Part shown: positions 5,563 to 5,828 of the stretch, piece by piece
Layout: each line of letters starts with the position of its first letter
How positions within the stretch are numbered: position 1 is the stretch's first letter
Assembly: GCA_019234745.1 (NCBI GenBank)
Contig: JAFAKZ010000494.1
Span: 1 to 5,828, forward strand
Source of the DNA: Burkholderiales bacterium
GTDB lineage: Bacteria > Pseudomonadota > Gammaproteobacteria > Burkholderiales > Chitinimonadaceae
Direction: 5' to 3'
Length of the DNA: 5,828 nucleotides
Notes under the pieces: model-generated
The model's database searches: none
Told to the model about the DNA's origin: nothing
What the model saw: only the letters and a program-made list of their open reading frames with translations
Position numbers and translations under genes: made by a program

Positions 5563-5828
5563 TTACATAGCCTCCAGCACACCGATGCCGAGCAGTTCCA
5601 GGCCCGTCTTCAGCGTGCGCGCCGTCAGGTCGCACAGCTTCATGCGCGAACCATCCGCCACGCCGTCCCGGATCACCGGGCAGGCCTCGAAGAAGCGGGA
5701 GAAGGCGGTCGCCACGCTGTACAGGTAGGCACACAGGAAGTGCGGTTGACTGTCGCGGCCCACCTGGTAGACCACGTCGGCAAAGCGCGCCAGCTCCAAG
5801 GCCAGTGCGTGTTCGGCCGATTCGCGGA
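5563..5828 (-). CDS. argS: Arginyl-tRNA synthetase, C-terminal fragment (5' part outside window)
   Basis: The last 88 complete codons of a cytoplasmic class I aminoacyl-tRNA synthetase that charges tRNA-Arg. The visible part is the C-terminal anticodon-binding helical (DALR) domain: ALALELARFADVV, then QPHFLCAYLYSVATAFSRFFEACPV, and KLCDLTARTLKTGLELLGIGVLEAM at the end. The PH..CAYLY...F..F.E.CP pattern and the closing LT.TLK.GL..LGI...E.M agree with E. coli-type ArgS. The usual Burkholderiales form, as remembered, reads more like DLAPHDVAFYLR.LA..FHS.YN. The catalytic HIGH and KMSKS regions are outside the window. The TAA at 5563-5565 lies 83 nt before the ETF dehydrogenase start. Identity is firm; its type and possible acquired origin are inference. 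Confidence 0.9.
   Translation of the reverse strand, partial: RESAEHALALELARFADVVYQVGRDSQPHFLCAYLYSVATAFSRFFEACPVIRDGVADGSRMKLCDLTARTLKTGLELLGIGVLEAM

Overview
The window reads as ordinary chromosomal DNA of a high-GC proteobacterium. Its protein types (the malic enzyme with a phosphotransacetylase-like tail, a ubiquinone-linked ETF dehydrogenase, a PhaM-like protein of polyhydroxyalkanoate granules and a Bcr/CflA transporter) fit best with a betaproteobacterium of the Burkholderiales. This is judged from remembered family patterns only, and the genus cannot be named. One gene, the argS fragment, has a tail more like the enteric type than the usual Burkholderiales type, so the assignment stays open.

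Layout from left to right. Positions 1-730 on the plus strand hold the C-terminal half of a Bcr/CflA-type drug efflux transporter. All other genes lie on the minus strand. The convergent gap 731-985 has no credible gene. It carries a long imperfect palindrome (773-838) and, next to it, a pair of inverted REP-like hairpins (855-957). Then follow a short phaM-like gene (986-1243), a clear rho-independent terminator (1330-1357), maeB (1380-3668), a gap with a perfect TATAAT box for maeB and a strong hairpin behind the next gene, the ETF-ubiquinone oxidoreductase gene (3824-5479, GTG start), its likely promoter (5512-5540), and the 3' end of argS (5563 to the window edge).

The genes look like a row of mostly separate transcription units on one strand rather than one operon. 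A promoter candidate or terminator separates argS, the ETF dehydrogenase, maeB and phaM. They do share a theme in carbon and redox handling. The ETF dehydrogenase passes electrons from fatty-acid and amino-acid oxidation to ubiquinone. The malic enzyme makes pyruvate and reduced nucleotide from malate and is probably sensed by acetyl-CoA through its C-terminal domain. PhaM-like proteins activate PHA synthase and organise granules. This functional link is inference.

No undescribed defence, mobile or secretion system is visible. The points most worth checking are the short PhaM lacking the usual basic DNA-binding tail, the stacked inverted repeats between the convergent genes, and the type of the argS tail.
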